From assembly GCF_011742165.1 (NCBI RefSeq), contig NZ_JAAQTO010000013.1, positions 62,001 to 126,000 of the forward strand: a stretch of 64,000 nucleotides of DNA, read 5' to 3'. The first letter of the stretch is position 1, and the number at the start of each line of letters is the position of its first letter. This document shows, piece by piece, positions 40,755-50,814 of this stretch. Source of the stretch: Billgrantia bachuensis. GTDB lineage: Bacteria > Pseudomonadota > Gammaproteobacteria > Pseudomonadales > Halomonadaceae. Made by a program: the position numbers and the translations under genes. Under the pieces are notes generated by a model. It saw only the letters and a program-made list of their open reading frames with translations, was not told where the DNA came from and did no database searches.

Positions 40755-43700
40755 TCAACGCATCGATATCGCAGCCCCTGGCACCTCAGGTGTCAGGGGC
40801 TTTTGCTGTCCCGGACCCCGCCGCAACAACTGCTGTACTTGCCACTTCTCCTCGGCGGGCAGCGTCTCGAGGAAGTGCACCTCACCGTTCTGCAGCACTG
40901 CCTCCGGCACGCCGTCACGATAGAGCAGGCGGTTGCCCGAAACGGCCGGTAGCCGTGTCCCGGGCGTGAGAATTCCCATCAGGTTGAGCGGGTCGGCGGC
41001 GGCCACCACGCTTCGCGTGCCGTCCGGTTCGCGCCGGCGCATGGCCTTGAGTCCGCCCACCGCTTCGGCCAGGGCGAACTGCTCGCCGGCGAATTGCTGC
41101 ACGAAGCGCCCGCCGCGTATCTCGCCGCGCGCCTCCAGGCGGCGATAGACATACAGCAGCTCACGCCACGGCGGCAATGCCGGCTCACGCTCGATCACGC
41201 GGCGAAACACCACGCCATAGCGTTCCAGCAGCACCCAGGCGATATGCTCCAGGCTCTCCATGTCGGTCGTGATACGGCGCTTCTCGGCGGACGATTCGCG
41301 CTCGGGGGCAGGTAGCCACGACCAGCGCCCGGCAGCGTCTACGCCCGGCGCATGGCGACGCCGCCTGCGCCCGCTCGCGGCAATCGGCGGGCGCTTGCTG
41401 GCCGGGGCGATCAACGCGCGCAGGCCGGTGAAGCTGTCGGAAGTGATCAGGCCCCACGCCGCGAGTTCGCCCAGTGCCTCCTCGACCTGGGTGCGCAGCA
41501 TGTGGGCGGGGCCGAGCAGGTCGGCGAAGAACATCGCCCCGCCGCCCTGCAGCGTTTCCAGTACCCGGCGCGCCCCGCCGGAGAGCGGCAAGCTATCGAG
41601 CTCAGGGGCCGGCGCCGCCTGGCGCCAGTCGGCCAATGCCTGGCGGTCGATCAGGGCAACCGGGGTGTTGCGCAGCGGTCCGGGGCGCTGGCGCTCGTCG
41701 CCTTCGGCGATTCGAGGTGGCAGCAGGCGCAGCCAGATGAAACGCCCGCTGGCCAGCAGCTGGTCGAGCATGCGCGGTGAAAAATCGGCCACCCTGGCCG
41801 GCAGCACGTCGCTCTCCCAGGCTCCTGCCGCTACCGGGAACCCCTCCAGTCGCTCCACCGCTCCGACCAGCGCCTCGGCCCCCTCCGGCCGTTCGGTGAG
41901 GCCGTGCCAGTCGAGCAGAAAGCGCAGGTAGTGCTGAATGCTCACCGGTTCGATTTCGGCGCGGCGACGGTCGATGGCGTAGCGATGCATGCGTGCCAGC
42001 AGGCGCCGCTCGCACCAGGCCACCTCGCTGCCCCCCAGGAAATTCCCTTGCAGCACGAAGCCCTCGACCTCGAGGCGTGCCAGCGCGGCCATGGTGCGAT
42101 CCAGCGATACGCCGAGTGGCGCTCCCAGATTTGCCGCCGTTACCGGCCCCAGCGTTTCCAGCCGCGAACGCAGCAGCTCGACCAGTGCCTCATCGGTGCT
42201 TTCCGGCGCCTCGCCCACCGCGTCGATCATCGGTTCGAGTAGCGCCTCGGGATGAATCGCGAGCAGTTCGCCCAGGCGCTCCGCCGCCACCCACAGCGGC
42301 TCGCCGCCAAGCGGTTTGACCATGGTGGCACGGCGCGATTCGGCGAGCACCTCGAACCAGGGCCGCCAGTCGGCATCGGTCTCGCGTGCGGCAAGGAAGC
42401 CCGTCATCACCAGGGCATCGTGCAGCTCGTCGGCATCACGCGGTGTCGGCCAGGCCTCCTCGCGCACGCGGGCGATCACTTCAGGCGCATAGCGCGCCGA
42501 GGCGGCAGCGTCGGCTACGTCGAGCGCATCGCCGGTGCGCACGCTGAGCGTACGCCGCTCCTCCTGGGCGCCATCGTCGAGGAAAGCATAGGGCCGCGCG
42601 TTGACCACTTCCTCCGACAGCGGCGAAGGCACCGCCAGGTCGCGTCCGCTGACGGCGATCTCGCCGGCTTCCAGGCGTTCCAACAATCGCTCCAGCGCGT
42701 CGATGTCCATGGCGTCGGTCAGGCAGTCGTGCAGGGTCTGGTTGACCAGTGGATGGTCGGGTAACTCGCGCGCCCCGGCCAGGTTTTCGGCACAGGCTAG
42801 CTGGTCGGGAAAGACCACCGAGAGCAGATCCTCGGAGTCCTGGCGCTGCAGCTGCGGCGGGCGCCGTCGGCCGTTGCGGGTTCGCGGCACGGCAAGCCCC
42901 ACCGAGGCGTTCCAGCGCCAGCGCAGGCCGAACATCGGTGCGTCGAGCAGCGCCTGGATCAGCACCTCGCGTACCGTTTTGCTGTTGAGATAGGCCCATA
43001 CCTCGTCGAGCGGAAAACTATGCGTCGGGCCCAACGACAGCACGATGGAATCCTCCAGCGCTGCCGCCTGCAGCTCGAAGTTGAACTTGCGGCAGAAGCG
43101 CTTGCGCAGTGCCAGGCCCCAGGCGCGGTTGAGCTTGGAGCCGAACGGCGCGTGCAGCACCAGGTGCATGTCGCCGGCCTCGTCGAAGAAGCGCTCCAGC
43201 ACCAGGTGCCGCTGGGTGGGAATCACTCCCAGCGCCGCCCGCGACACGGCGAGGTAGCGCACCAGCTGCTCGGCCGCGGCCGGCGTGAGGCCATATGCCG
43301 CTTCCAGCCACTGCTGGCCATCGCTCTCGTCGCCCTCGGCCAGTTGCCGGTCGAGGCCTTCGCGCAGCCGCGACACCGCCTCGGAGAGCTCTGCGGTTCG
43401 CGCCGGCGCCTCGCCGAACCAGAACGGGATGCTCGGCGGCGCGCCGCGGGCGTCCTCGACATAGAGCTTTCCGGTGGCGAGCTTCAGGATACGGTAGGCC
43501 TGATTGCCGAGCTGGAAGATATCGCCCGGCATGCTCTCGAAGGCGAAATCCTCGTTGACGGTACCGACGCGAATCTCCTCGGGCTGCAGGATCACGTCGT
43601 AGTCGAAATGGTCGGGAATCGCCCCGCCGTTGGTCAGGGCGACGAGCCGCGCGTTGCGCCGCGGACGCAGGCGGCCGTTGACCAGGTCGCGATGCAGGTA

Positions 43701-45092
43701 GGCGCCGCGCCGTCCGCGCCGGGTGGTGTAGCCGTCGGCGAGCATCTGCACTACCGCGTCGAAGCTCTCCTGCGTCAGCGCCCGGTAGGGCCAGGCGTCA
43801 CGGATGCGCTCGAACAGTTCCGCCTCATCGGTTTCCCCCGCCCCGGCAACCTCGGCAACGATCTGCTGAGCCAGTACGTCGAGCGGCCCCTCGGGGATGT
43901 GCAGCCGATCGAGCTCGCCGGCCTGCACCGCACCCATCAATGCCGTACTTTCCACCAGGTCGTCGCGGGTCAGCGGAAACAGGCGCCCCTTGGGCACGCG
44001 CCCCACGCCATGGCCGGAGCGCCCCACCCGCTGCAGGAAGGCCGACATCGAGCGCGGCGAGCCGAGCTGGCAGACCAGGTCCACCTCGCCGATGTCGATG
44101 CCGAGCTCCAGCGAGGCGGTGGCCACCAGCGCGCGCAGTTCGCCCTGCTTCAAGCGCTGCTCGGCGTCCAGGCGATGCTCGCGGGCCAGGCTGCCGTGAT
44201 GCGAGGTCACCCACTCCTCACCCAGCCGATCGGCCAGGTGGCGGGCCACCCGCTCGCAGACCCGCCGGGTATTGGCGAAGATCAGCGTGGTGCAGTGCTC
44301 CCGAACCAGCGCCGCCAGGCGATCATAGACCTCCTCCCACACCTCGTTGGCCATGATCGCGGTAAGCGGCGAACCGCTCACTTCGATGGCCAGGTCGCGC
44401 TCGCGCACATGGCCGGTATCGATGATGGTGCAGTCAGCGCCGCCGGCGAGAAACGCCGCCACCGCCTCGACCGGCTTCTGCGTCGCCGACAGCCCGATGC
44501 GCTGCGGCGGCTGCGACGTCAGCCCCGCCAGGCGCTCCAGCGACAGCGCCAGGTGCGAGCCGCGCTTGGTGCCGGCGACAGCATGGATCTCGTCGACGAT
44601 CACCGTACGCACGGTTGAGAGCATTTGTCGCCCCGACGCGGAGGTGAGCAGCACGTAAAGCGATTCCGGCGTGGTGACGACGATATGCGGCGGACGCTTG
44701 CGCATGCGCTCGCGCTCCGAGGAGGAAGTATCCCCGGTGCGCACCCATGCACGGACCTCGGGCGGCGCCCGGCCATCTGTCGAGAGCACCTCGCCGATAC
44801 CGGCGATGGGCAGTTGCAGGTTGCGCTGGATGTCGTTGGACAGCGCGCGCAGCGGCGAAACGTAGAGCACCACGGTCTCGTCGGGCAGCTCGCTCTCGAG
44901 CCCGCGTCGCACCAGACTATCGATGGCGGCGAGAAATGCCGCCAGCGTCTTGCCCGAGCCGGTGGGTGCGGCAATCAGCACGTGGCCGCCCGCGCCAATG
45001 GCCGGCCAGGCGTGCGCCTGCACCTCGGTGGGCGCACCGAGATCGCGTTCGAACCACTGGCTGACGGCAGGATGGAAGACATCGAGCGGCAT
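40755..45092 (-). CDS. lhr: Lhr-type large ATP-dependent DNA helicase
   Basis: A 1445-aa superfamily-2 helicase. Start MPLDVFHPAVSQWFERDLGA at 45092. Walker A APTGSGKT (42-49), DEIH box (IVDEIHAVAGTKRG), motif VI region QRVGRSGHGVGR, then the Lhr winged-helix/core domain (ALTNGGAIPDHFDYDVILQP) and a long C-terminal Lhr domain. It acts in DNA repair, translocating on single-stranded DNA. The last codons lie inside a terminator of the facing small gene. Long open frames on the opposite strand are shadows. Confidence 0.96.
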   Translation of the reverse strand: MPLDVFHPAVSQWFERDLGAPTEVQAHAWPAIGAGGHVLIAAPTGSGKTLAAFLAAIDSLVRRGLESELPDETVVLYVSPLRALSNDIQRNLQLPIAGIGEVLSTDGRAPPEVRAWVRTGDTSSSERERMRKRPPHIVVTTPESLYVLLTSASGRQMLSTVRTVIVDEIHAVAGTKRGSHLALSLERLAGLTSQPPQRIGLSATQKPVEAVAAFLAGGADCTIIDTGHVRERDLAIEVSGSPLTAIMANEVWEEVYDRLAALVREHCTTLIFANTRRVCERVARHLADRLGEEWVTSHHGSLAREHRLDAEQRLKQGELRALVATASLELGIDIGEVDLVCQLGSPRSMSAFLQRVGRSGHGVGRVPKGRLFPLTRDDLVESTALMGAVQAGELDRLHIPEGPLDVLAQQIVAEVAGAGETDEAELFERIRDAWPYRALTQESFDAVVQMLADGYTTRRGRRGAYLHRDLVNGRLRPRRNARLVALTNGGAIPDHFDYDVILQPEEIRVGTVNEDFAFESMPGDIFQLGNQAYRILKLATGKLYVEDARGAPPSIPFWFGEAPARTAELSEAVSRLREGLDRQLAEGDESDGQQWLEAAYGLTPAAAEQLVRYLAVSRAALGVIPTQRHLVLERFFDEAGDMHLVLHAPFGSKLNRAWGLALRKRFCRKFNFELQAAALEDSIVLSLGPTHSFPLDEVWAYLNSKTVREVLIQALLDAPMFGLRWRWNASVGLAVPRTRNGRRRPPQLQRQDSEDLLSVVFPDQLACAENLAGARELPDHPLVNQTLHDCLTDAMDIDALERLLERLEAGEIAVSGRDLAVPSPLSEEVVNARPYAFLDDGAQEERRTLSVRTGDALDVADAAASARYAPEVIARVREEAWPTPRDADELHDALVMTGFLAARETDADWRPWFEVLAESRRATMVKPLGGEPLWVAAERLGELLAIHPEALLEPMIDAVGEAPESTDEALVELLRSRLETLGPVTAANLGAPLGVSLDRTMAALARLEVEGFVLQGNFLGGSEVAWCERRLLARMHRYAIDRRRAEIEPVSIQHYLRFLLDWHGLTERPEGAEALVGAVERLEGFPVAAGAWESDVLPARVADFSPRMLDQLLASGRFIWLRLLPPRIAEGDERQRPGPLRNTPVALIDRQALADWRQAAPAPELDSLPLSGGARRVLETLQGGGAMFFADLLGPAHMLRTQVEEALGELAAWGLITSDSFTGLRALIAPASKRPPIAASGRRRRRHAPGVDAAGRWSWLPAPERESSAEKRRITTDMESLEHIAWVLLERYGVVFRRVIEREPALPPWRELLYVYRRLEARGEIRGGRFVQQFAGEQFALAEAVGGLKAMRRREPDGTRSVVAAADPLNLMGILTPGTRLPAVSGNRLLYRDGVPEAVLQNGEVHFLETLPAEEKWQVQQLLRRGPGQQKPLTPEVPGAAISMR
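40773..40805 (+). terminator. Strong intrinsic terminator of the 52-aa gene
   Basis: AGCCCCTG/CAGGGGCT with inner CACC/GGTG arms form one long stem with a tiny loop, followed by TTTTGC. It ends the plus-strand small gene and overlaps the final coding bases of lhr on the other strand. Confidence 0.85.
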
Positions 45093-45175
45093 GGGCGCTC
45101 CGGGATATCGCTTTCCTACAACGTAATCGAGGGATGGGCGAAACGCGATGCCCTTCCCCAGGGAGAGATCAATTA

Positions 45176-46081
45176 TTACGGCATTAGCATGTCGCCCAGT
45201 TCGCGCTCGAGCCACTCGATTAGCCGGCCGCTACGCCGTCGATCGCCACTGGGAGCATGCCACAGACATAGCCGAGCGGGTGTCTCGACGAACCCCCATG
45301 GTGCAACGAGGCGCCCCATACGCAGGTCGTCCTCGACCAGCAGCCGGGGCGCTATCGCTATGCCCAACCCGGCCACCGCCGCCTCTATGAGGTAATAGAG
45401 ATGATCGAAGCCTTGCCCCTCGTCCAGCGCCCGGCCGAGGCGCGCCGGGTCGAGTGCCTGTGCGCCTGCCCACTGCGGCCAGGCCTGCGGCCGCGAGGCG
45501 GTATGCAGCAGCTTGGCGTTGAACAGCGTCGCCGGCTGCGTGGGATCGAACCGAGCGGCCAACTGCGGGCTCGCGACCGCACAGATATGCTCTGCGGCAA
45601 GCTCGCACACCTCCACGTCGGCTGGCCACGGCGGTGCGGCAAACGTCAGCGTCGCGCTGACCTCGTCCTTACCGGGGGTAGCTTCGCTTTCGCTGGAGAC
45701 AACATGCAGCTTGAGTTCGGGCAGTTCACGATTCAGATGATCGAGCCGGGGAATGAGCCAGCGCGCCAGGAGACTTCCCGGGCAGGCCAGGATGAATGGC
45801 GCCCCCTCGACGTCACGCTTCAACTGCGCGCAGCTATCGCGCAAGCGGACGAATGCCTCGCCAACGCCGCGCTGTAGCCGTTCCCCGTGGCTTGTGAGTT
45901 CCAGGCCTCGCCCTGCCTTGGCAAACAGCGCTACACCGAAGTGTTCTTCCAGGCTACGCAGCTGTCGACTGACCGCACCATGAGTCACGCTGAGTTCATG
46001 CGCAGCGGCCGTGACGCTACCCAACCGGGCAGTAGCCTCGAAGGCACGCAAGGCGCTGAGAGAAGGCATGGAGTTGAGCAT
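45176..46081 (-). CDS. trpI: TrpI, LysR-family activator of trpBA
   Basis: A 301-aa LysR regulator (SLSALRAFEATARLGSVTAA, SVTHGAVSRQLRSLEEHFGV; effector domain with PGSLLARWLIPRLDHLNREL). It faces away from trpB with 104 bp between. In Pseudomonas the same arrangement encodes TrpI, which activates trpBA when bound to indole-3-glycerol phosphate. Same role is inferred here. Confidence 0.9.
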   Translation of the reverse strand: MLNSMPSLSALRAFEATARLGSVTAAAHELSVTHGAVSRQLRSLEEHFGVALFAKAGRGLELTSHGERLQRGVGEAFVRLRDSCAQLKRDVEGAPFILACPGSLLARWLIPRLDHLNRELPELKLHVVSSESEATPGKDEVSATLTFAAPPWPADVEVCELAAEHICAVASPQLAARFDPTQPATLFNAKLLHTASRPQAWPQWAGAQALDPARLGRALDEGQGFDHLYYLIEAAVAGLGIAIAPRLLVEDDLRMGRLVAPWGFVETPARLCLWHAPSGDRRRSGRLIEWLERELGDMLMP

Positions 46082-46087
46082 CTATCT

Positions 46088-46102
46088 GTGAACCAGGCTC
46101 AC
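46088..46102. promoter_or_regulatory. LysR-type box in the trpI-trpB gap
   Basis: GTGAACCAGGCTCAC is a 15-bp palindrome with one mismatched pair and contains the LysR motif T-N11-A. It lies six bases above the trpI start codon, fitting autoregulation plus activation of trpBA. Confidence 0.6.
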
Positions 46103-46185
46103 ATGTAGCGGCAATCTTATCGATTTTTCGCCCCGCCTGTCTGCGCTAGTTTCATCGAACGTTCCATGACCCTTCGAGGCAACCC

Positions 46186-47391
46186 ATGACCGACTACTCG
46201 ATGCAGCCCGATGCCGATGGCTTGTTCGGCCGCTTCGGCGGTCGCTTCGTCCCCGAGACGTTGATGCCGCTGATTACCGATCTTCAGGCCGAATACGATG
46301 CGGCACGAAAAGACACCGAGTTCCAGCGCCAGCTCGCCTACTTCCAGCGCGACTACGTTGGCCGGCCCAGCCCGCTCTACTATGCCGAGCGTCTTACCGA
46401 GCACTTCGGCGGCGCAAAAATCTATCTCAAGCGCGAGGAACTCAACCATACCGGCGCGCACAAGATCAACAATTGCATCGGCCAGATCCTGCTCGCCAAG
46501 CGCATGGGCAAGACACGCATCATTGCCGAAACTGGCGCCGGCATGCACGGCGTCGCCACGGCCACCGTGGCGGCACGTTTCGGCATGCCCTGTGTCGTCT
46601 ACATGGGCTCGGCCGATATCGAACGCCAGCAACCCAACGTGTTCCGCATGAAGCTGCTCGGCGCCGAGGTCATTCCGGTCACGACGGGTACCGGCACGCT
46701 CAAGGACGCAATGAACGAGGCGCTGCGCGACTGGGTCACTCATATCGATGAGACCTTCTACATCATCGGCACCGTGGCCGGGCCGCACCCCTATCCCGCC
46801 ATGGTGCGTGACTTCCAGGCGGTGATCGGGCGCGAGACCCGTGCACAGATCCTCGAGAAGGAAGGACGTTTGCCCGATTCCCTCGTCGCTTGCATCGGTG
46901 GTGGCTCGAACGCCATGGGATTGTTCCACCCCTTTCTCGCCGACGAAGCGGTCAGGATGGTCGGCGTCGAGGCCGGCGGCAAGGGCCTCGAGACCGGCCT
47001 GCACGCGGCGAGCCTCAGCGGCGGCGTGCCCGGCGTACTGCATGGCAACCGCACCTACCTGCTGCAGGACGAGGATGGCCAGATCACCGATGCCCACTCG
47101 ATATCCGCCGGGCTCGACTATCCCGGCATCGGCCCGGAGCACGCCTGGCTGCATGAACGGGGACGCGTCGAATACGTCTCGATCACCGACGACGAAGCGC
47201 TCGAGGCATTCCAGTGCTGTTGCCTTCAGGAGGGAATCATTCCGGCGCTCGAATCGGCCCACGCCCTGGCCGAGGTCGCCAAGCGCGCGCCGACGCTGCC
47301 CAGCGATCACCTCATGGTGGTCAACCTGAGCGGACGAGGCGACAAGGACATGATGAGCGTAGCCCAACATCTCGGGGAGAATTTTCAATGA
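46186..47391 (+). CDS. trpB: Tryptophan synthase beta chain
   Basis: A 401-aa PLP enzyme joining indole and serine to make tryptophan. PLP lysine is Lys93 in HTGAHKINN; the phosphate loop is [12 protein letters not shown]. Other conserved text: [47 protein letters not shown]. Full length. Its stop overlaps an ATG in the trpA frame, but trpA probably starts a little later. Confidence 0.98.
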   Translation: MTDYSMQPDADGLFGRFGGRFVPETLMPLITDLQAEYDAARKDTEFQRQLAYFQRDYVGRPSPLYYAERLTEHFGGAKIYLKREELNHTGAHKINNCIGQILLAKRMGKTRIIAETGAGMHGVATATVAARFGMPCVVYMGSADIERQQPNVFRMKLLGAEVIPVTTGTGTLKDAMNEALRDWVTHIDETFYIIGTVAGPHPYPAMVRDFQAVIGRETRAQILEKEGRLPDSLVACIGGGSNAMGLFHPFLADEAVRMVGVEAGGKGLETGLHAASLSGGVPGVLHGNRTYLLQDEDGQITDAHSISAGLDYPGIGPEHAWLHERGRVEYVSITDDEALEAFQCCCLQEGIIPALESAHALAEVAKRAPTLPSDHLMVVNLSGRGDKDMMSVAQHLGENFQ

Positions 47392-47411
47392 ACGCCGCCA
47401 AGGAGAGCCCC

Positions 47412-48233
47412 ATGAACGACGCCACTCGCCTCGACGAGCGCTTTACCGCGCTCGAGGCGGAGAAAAGGCCTGCCCTGGTGACCTACGTCACCGCCGGCGA
47501 CCCCGACTTCGAGACCTCGCTGGAAATCCTCAAGGGGCTGCCCGCGGCTGGCGCCGACGTGATCGAACTCGGCATGCCATTCAGCGATCCCATGGCCGAC
47601 GGGCCCACGATCCAGAAGGCAGCGCTACGCGCCCTCCAGGGCGGACAGGACATGACCCGGACGCTCGAGATGGTGCACGCCTTCCGCCGCCAGGAGTCGC
47701 AAACGCCGCTGGTGCTGATGGGCTATTACAACCCCATACACCACTACGGCGTGGCGCGATTCCTGAAGGATGCTGCCCATGCCGGAGTCGATGGCCTGAT
47801 CGTGGTCGACCTGCCGCCCGAGCATGACGACGAGCTGTGCCTGCCCGCCAGGGAGCACGGCATTGCCTTTATCCGTCTCGCCACGCCGACCACCGACAGC
47901 AAGCGGCTTCCCCTGGTTCTGGAGAAGGCCTCGGGCTTCCTGTATTGCGTCTCGGTGAACGGCATTACGGGTGGTAGCGCCCCGGCGCTACAGGATGTCG
48001 AGCGCATGGTGGGTCAACTGCGCGAGCATAGCCACCTACCGATTGCGGTCGGTTTCGGCATTCGCACTGCCGCACAGGCGGCAGCAATTGGCCGATTCAG
48101 CGATGCCGTGGTGGTCGGCTCGGCTCTGGTGGAGGGCATCGAAAGCGCCGAAACACGGCGCGGCGCCGTCGAGGCGGTGCATGGCCTGGTTCGCGAGCTG
48201 GCCGCAGGTGTACGTAGGACGGGCAACGCCTAG
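47412..48233 (+). CDS. trpA: Tryptophan synthase alpha chain
   Basis: A 273-aa TIM-barrel enzyme cleaving indole-3-glycerol phosphate. ATG 47412 ([20 protein letters not shown]) has AAGGAG six bases upstream and is preferred to ATG 47388, which overlaps the trpB stop. Catalytic Glu52 and Asp63 are in [28 protein letters not shown] and [14 protein letters not shown] bind the phosphate. Confidence 0.97.
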   Translation: MNDATRLDERFTALEAEKRPALVTYVTAGDPDFETSLEILKGLPAAGADVIELGMPFSDPMADGPTIQKAALRALQGGQDMTRTLEMVHAFRRQESQTPLVLMGYYNPIHHYGVARFLKDAAHAGVDGLIVVDLPPEHDDELCLPAREHGIAFIRLATPTTDSKRLPLVLEKASGFLYCVSVNGITGGSAPALQDVERMVGQLREHSHLPIAVGFGIRTAAQAAAIGRFSDAVVVGSALVEGIESAETRRGAVEAVHGLVRELAAGVRRTGNA

Positions 48234-48286
48234 AGCAGACCTGAATAAAGCAAAGTGTCCGATCAGGCCGTGGCGACGCGCGCACC

Positions 48287-48925
48287 CTAGACGCCGTGGC
48301 GTGGCTCCGCGGCGAGCTTGGCTGCCATGCCGGCAAGCACGCCGCCCATGACGTAGCGCTGCACGGCCAGCCAGGCCGGGCGCTGTTGGAACCAAGTGGC
48401 GATGCCTGCTGCCGACAGGGCGATTGCCAGGTTGACCGTGAAACTCACCCCGATCTGGGTGAATCCCAGCACCAGGCTCTGGAGAAAGACGGGGCCATGC
48501 TCGGGCGAGACGAACTGCGGGAAGATCGCCAGGTAGAACACGGCGATCTTGGGGTTGAGCAGGTTGGTCAGAAAGCCCATCAGGAACAGCTTGCGAGGCC
48601 GATCTGCGGGGAGCGTGCGCGCCTCGAAGGGCGAGCGTGCGCCCGGCCTGACGGCCTGCCAGGCCAGGAAGAGCAGGTACAAGGCACCGAGCCACTTGAG
48701 TATTTCGTAGGCCATCGGGATGGCCAAGAACAGCGCGGTCAGGCCGACGGACGCCGCCAGCATGTGCACCAGGAAGCCGGCCAGTACGCCGAACAGCGAG
48801 ATCACGCCCGCGGCTCGCCCCTGGCAGATCGAACGCGAGATGAGGTAGATCATGTTCGGCCCCGGCGTCAGCACCACGATCAGGGCGGCCGTGGCAAAAA
48901 GCAGCAGATCGGTCAGCGGTATCAA
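48287..48925 (-). CDS. LysE-family amino acid exporter
   Basis: A 212-aa membrane protein with about six helices. The likely start is TTG 48925, giving (M)IPLTDLLLFATAALIVVLT, the usual beginning of this family, with GAGGGA seven bases upstream; ATGs at 48961 or 48976 would add an uncharacteristic tail. Signature PGPNMIYLISRSICQGRAAG and FLMGFLTNLLNPKIAVFYLA. Exports amino acids or homoserine-like compounds. Follows a LysR gene on the same strand. Confidence 0.92.
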   Translation of the reverse strand: MIPLTDLLLFATAALIVVLTPGPNMIYLISRSICQGRAAGVISLFGVLAGFLVHMLAASVGLTALFLAIPMAYEILKWLGALYLLFLAWQAVRPGARSPFEARTLPADRPRKLFLMGFLTNLLNPKIAVFYLAIFPQFVSPEHGPVFLQSLVLGFTQIGVSFTVNLAIALSAAGIATWFQQRPAWLAVQRYVMGGVLAGMAAKLAAEPRHGV

Positions 48926-49008
48926 GGCTTTATCCCTCGTAGACAATAACTTACTCAGCATGCCCAGCCCGCGCACTGGCGAGCAAGCAAATTTTCGGCC
49001 TGTGAAGT

Positions 49009-49920
49009 TCAGGCATCCACGGCGTCGTTTACCCTAGGCTCCAGCGCAAAGGCCTCTTTCAGCCAAGCCGCGACTCGCTTGAGCCCGGCATGGTCGGCCT
49101 GCGCGCGACTCATCAACAGATGATAGCGAAGCCCTGGCAGTCTCGGGCCGCAGGGCACGTGCAAGACGCCGCGCTCGAGTTCCGCCCGCACCAGGGTCAG
49201 GCTCAGCAGCGCTACCCCCTGCCCGGCGATGGCCGCCTGCACCGCATGGCTCTCGTCGGAGAAACTCAAGCTGGGCCCCAGGTCGGTGAGCGCACAGCCG
49301 GCAGCCTGGCACCAGTGAGTCCACGATGGTAGCCCCAGCGTCGGGCAGTACCAGTCGAAGACGATATGGCGCACTGCCTTGAGATCCTCGACTCGCGCCA
49401 GGCCCAGACTTGGGCTGGCGACCAGAGCGAAGCTGTCGTGCGCCAGCTCCATCGCTTCATGATCCGGATAGGGACCCATGCCGTAGCGAATCGCCAGTGA
49501 CAAACCCCGCTCGAGGTCCAGAGGGGCTTCGCTGGCGTGGATGCGCAGATCGATATCGGGATGAAGGTCATGAAAACCGGCCAGGCGCGGCAGCAGCCAC
49601 TGACTGGCGAAGGCCGGCGTGCAGGAGAGCGTCACGCTATCGGGCGACGACCGTTCACGCAGCGTGTCGAGGGCGTCGCTGAAGGCATCGAAGCCTTGGC
49701 GCAGCACAGGATAGAGGGCTTCCGCCGACGCGGTAGGCACCACCTGCCGGGTACGGCGTTCGAACAGTGCCACTCCCAGCTGTTCCTCCAGCTCGCGCAC
49801 CTGGTGGCTGATGGCCGCCGGCGTCACCGCCAGTTCCTCGGCGGCACGCTTGAAGCTGCGATGCCTGGCGGCCGCCTCGAAGGCGCGCAGTTGGGAAAGA
49901 GGCAGCCGTCGGCGATTCAT
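49009..49920 (-). CDS. LysR-family regulator (GcvA-like)
   Basis: A 303-aa regulator: MNRRRLPLSQLRAFEAAARH, KRAAEELAVTPAAISHQVRE, and the GcvA-branch effector domain (SCTPAFASQWLLPRLAGFHD, DLRIHASEAPLDLERGLSLA). It lies between a divergent azoreductase (50043) and a co-directional LysE exporter (48925), either of which could be its target; the palindrome in the azoR gap favours azoR. Confidence 0.92.
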   Translation of the reverse strand: MNRRRLPLSQLRAFEAAARHRSFKRAAEELAVTPAAISHQVRELEEQLGVALFERRTRQVVPTASAEALYPVLRQGFDAFSDALDTLRERSSPDSVTLSCTPAFASQWLLPRLAGFHDLHPDIDLRIHASEAPLDLERGLSLAIRYGMGPYPDHEAMELAHDSFALVASPSLGLARVEDLKAVRHIVFDWYCPTLGLPSWTHWCQAAGCALTDLGPSLSFSDESHAVQAAIAGQGVALLSLTLVRAELERGVLHVPCGPRLPGLRYHLLMSRAQADHAGLKRVAAWLKEAFALEPRVNDAVDA

Positions 49921-49993
49921 GGCCTCTCCATGAGTTAGTTCACCTTGTCTGTCTGGCGAATATTGCTCGTTTGTCAGCCATTGCTCAGGGATC

Positions 49994-50009
49994 GATGCTT
50001 CGAAGCGTC
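49994..50009. promoter_or_regulatory. Palindrome between lysR and the second azoR
   Basis: GATGCTTCGAAGCGTC is a 16-bp inverted repeat with one mismatched pair, 33 bases above the azoR start and 73 above the lysR start. A plausible regulator site. Confidence 0.45.
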
Positions 50010-50042
50010 AATCATGCATTGAACTGTCTTGAGGATACTCCT

Positions 50043-50732
50043 ATGGCTACCCTGCTGCATATCGATGCCAGTGCCCGTCCCGGTCGCTCCGGCATCGATC
50101 CCCACGGCTCCCACTCCCGTCGCCTCAGTGCCCACTTCGTCGCTTGGTGGCAGAAGACGCGCCCCGGCGATCGCATCGTCTATCGCGATGTCGGCCAGCA
50201 CCCGCCGAGCCCCGTCACCGGTGAATGGATCCACGCCGCCTTCACCCAGCCGGCGCAGCGCGAACCCTGGATGCATGAAGTGCTCGCAGAGAGCGATGCC
50301 TTGGTCGACGAACTGCTGACGGCCGACGTAATCGTCGCCGGCGTGCCGATGTACAACTTCGGCGTGCCCGCCGGCTTCAAGGCCTATATCGACAACATCG
50401 TGCGGGTGGGACGCACCTTCGGCTTCGACCGCTCGCGCCAGGGGCTACCCTACTGGCCAATGCTGACCGAGATGCACAAGCGCCTGGTGGTGCTGAGTTC
50501 CCGCGGCGACTACGGCTACGAACCGTGCGAGCGCATGGCCCAGGCCAACCATGTCGAGCCACATATTCGTACCGTGTTCGGTTACCTGGGTATTACGGAC
50601 GTGCACGGTATCGCCGTGGAGTACGACGAGTTTGGCGACGAGCGCCTGCAGGCCTCGCTGGCTCAGGCCGAGCAAGATATCGACGCACTGGTGGAAGAAC
50701 TGGCGGAAAGCCTTGAGCCGCTAGCCTGTTGA
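50043..50732 (+). CDS. azoR: FMN-dependent NADH-azoreductase, second copy
   Basis: A 229-aa AzoR-family enzyme: MATLLHIDASARPGRSGIDP, HSRRLSAHFVAWWQKTRPGD, ADVIVAGVPMYNFGVPAGFK, AYIDNIVRVGRTFGFDR. The start at 50043 is just after the regulatory gap. Diverged strongly from the azoR at 20079, so it is a separate lineage rather than a recent duplicate. A terminator-like hairpin follows. Confidence 0.93.
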   Translation: MATLLHIDASARPGRSGIDPHGSHSRRLSAHFVAWWQKTRPGDRIVYRDVGQHPPSPVTGEWIHAAFTQPAQREPWMHEVLAESDALVDELLTADVIVAGVPMYNFGVPAGFKAYIDNIVRVGRTFGFDRSRQGLPYWPMLTEMHKRLVVLSSRGDYGYEPCERMAQANHVEPHIRTVFGYLGITDVHGIAVEYDEFGDERLQASLAQAEQDIDALVEELAESLEPLAC

Positions 50733-50737
50733 GAGTG

Positions 50738-50784
50738 GAAGCTGCGCTGTCCCGCGCCGAAAGGCAACGGGCCAGCGCGGCTTC
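50738..50784. terminator. Bidirectional terminator-like hairpin
   Basis: GAAGCTGCGCTG (50738-50749) pairs with CAGCGCGGCTTC (50773-50784) with one mismatch, between the ends of the convergent azoR and SDR genes. An inner CCCG/CGGG pair could extend it. No long T-run. Confidence 0.5.
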
Positions 50785-50814
50785 TGTCCCGAATAACCGG
50801 GGCCCGACGAACTC

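Noticed and set aside
43020-44618. A 532-codon open frame opposite lhr
   Set aside because: Antisense shadow of a high-GC gene; no family similarity.
46117-47388. A 423-codon open frame opposite trpB
   Set aside because: Exact antisense of trpB; composition and lack of a ribosome site mark it as spurious.
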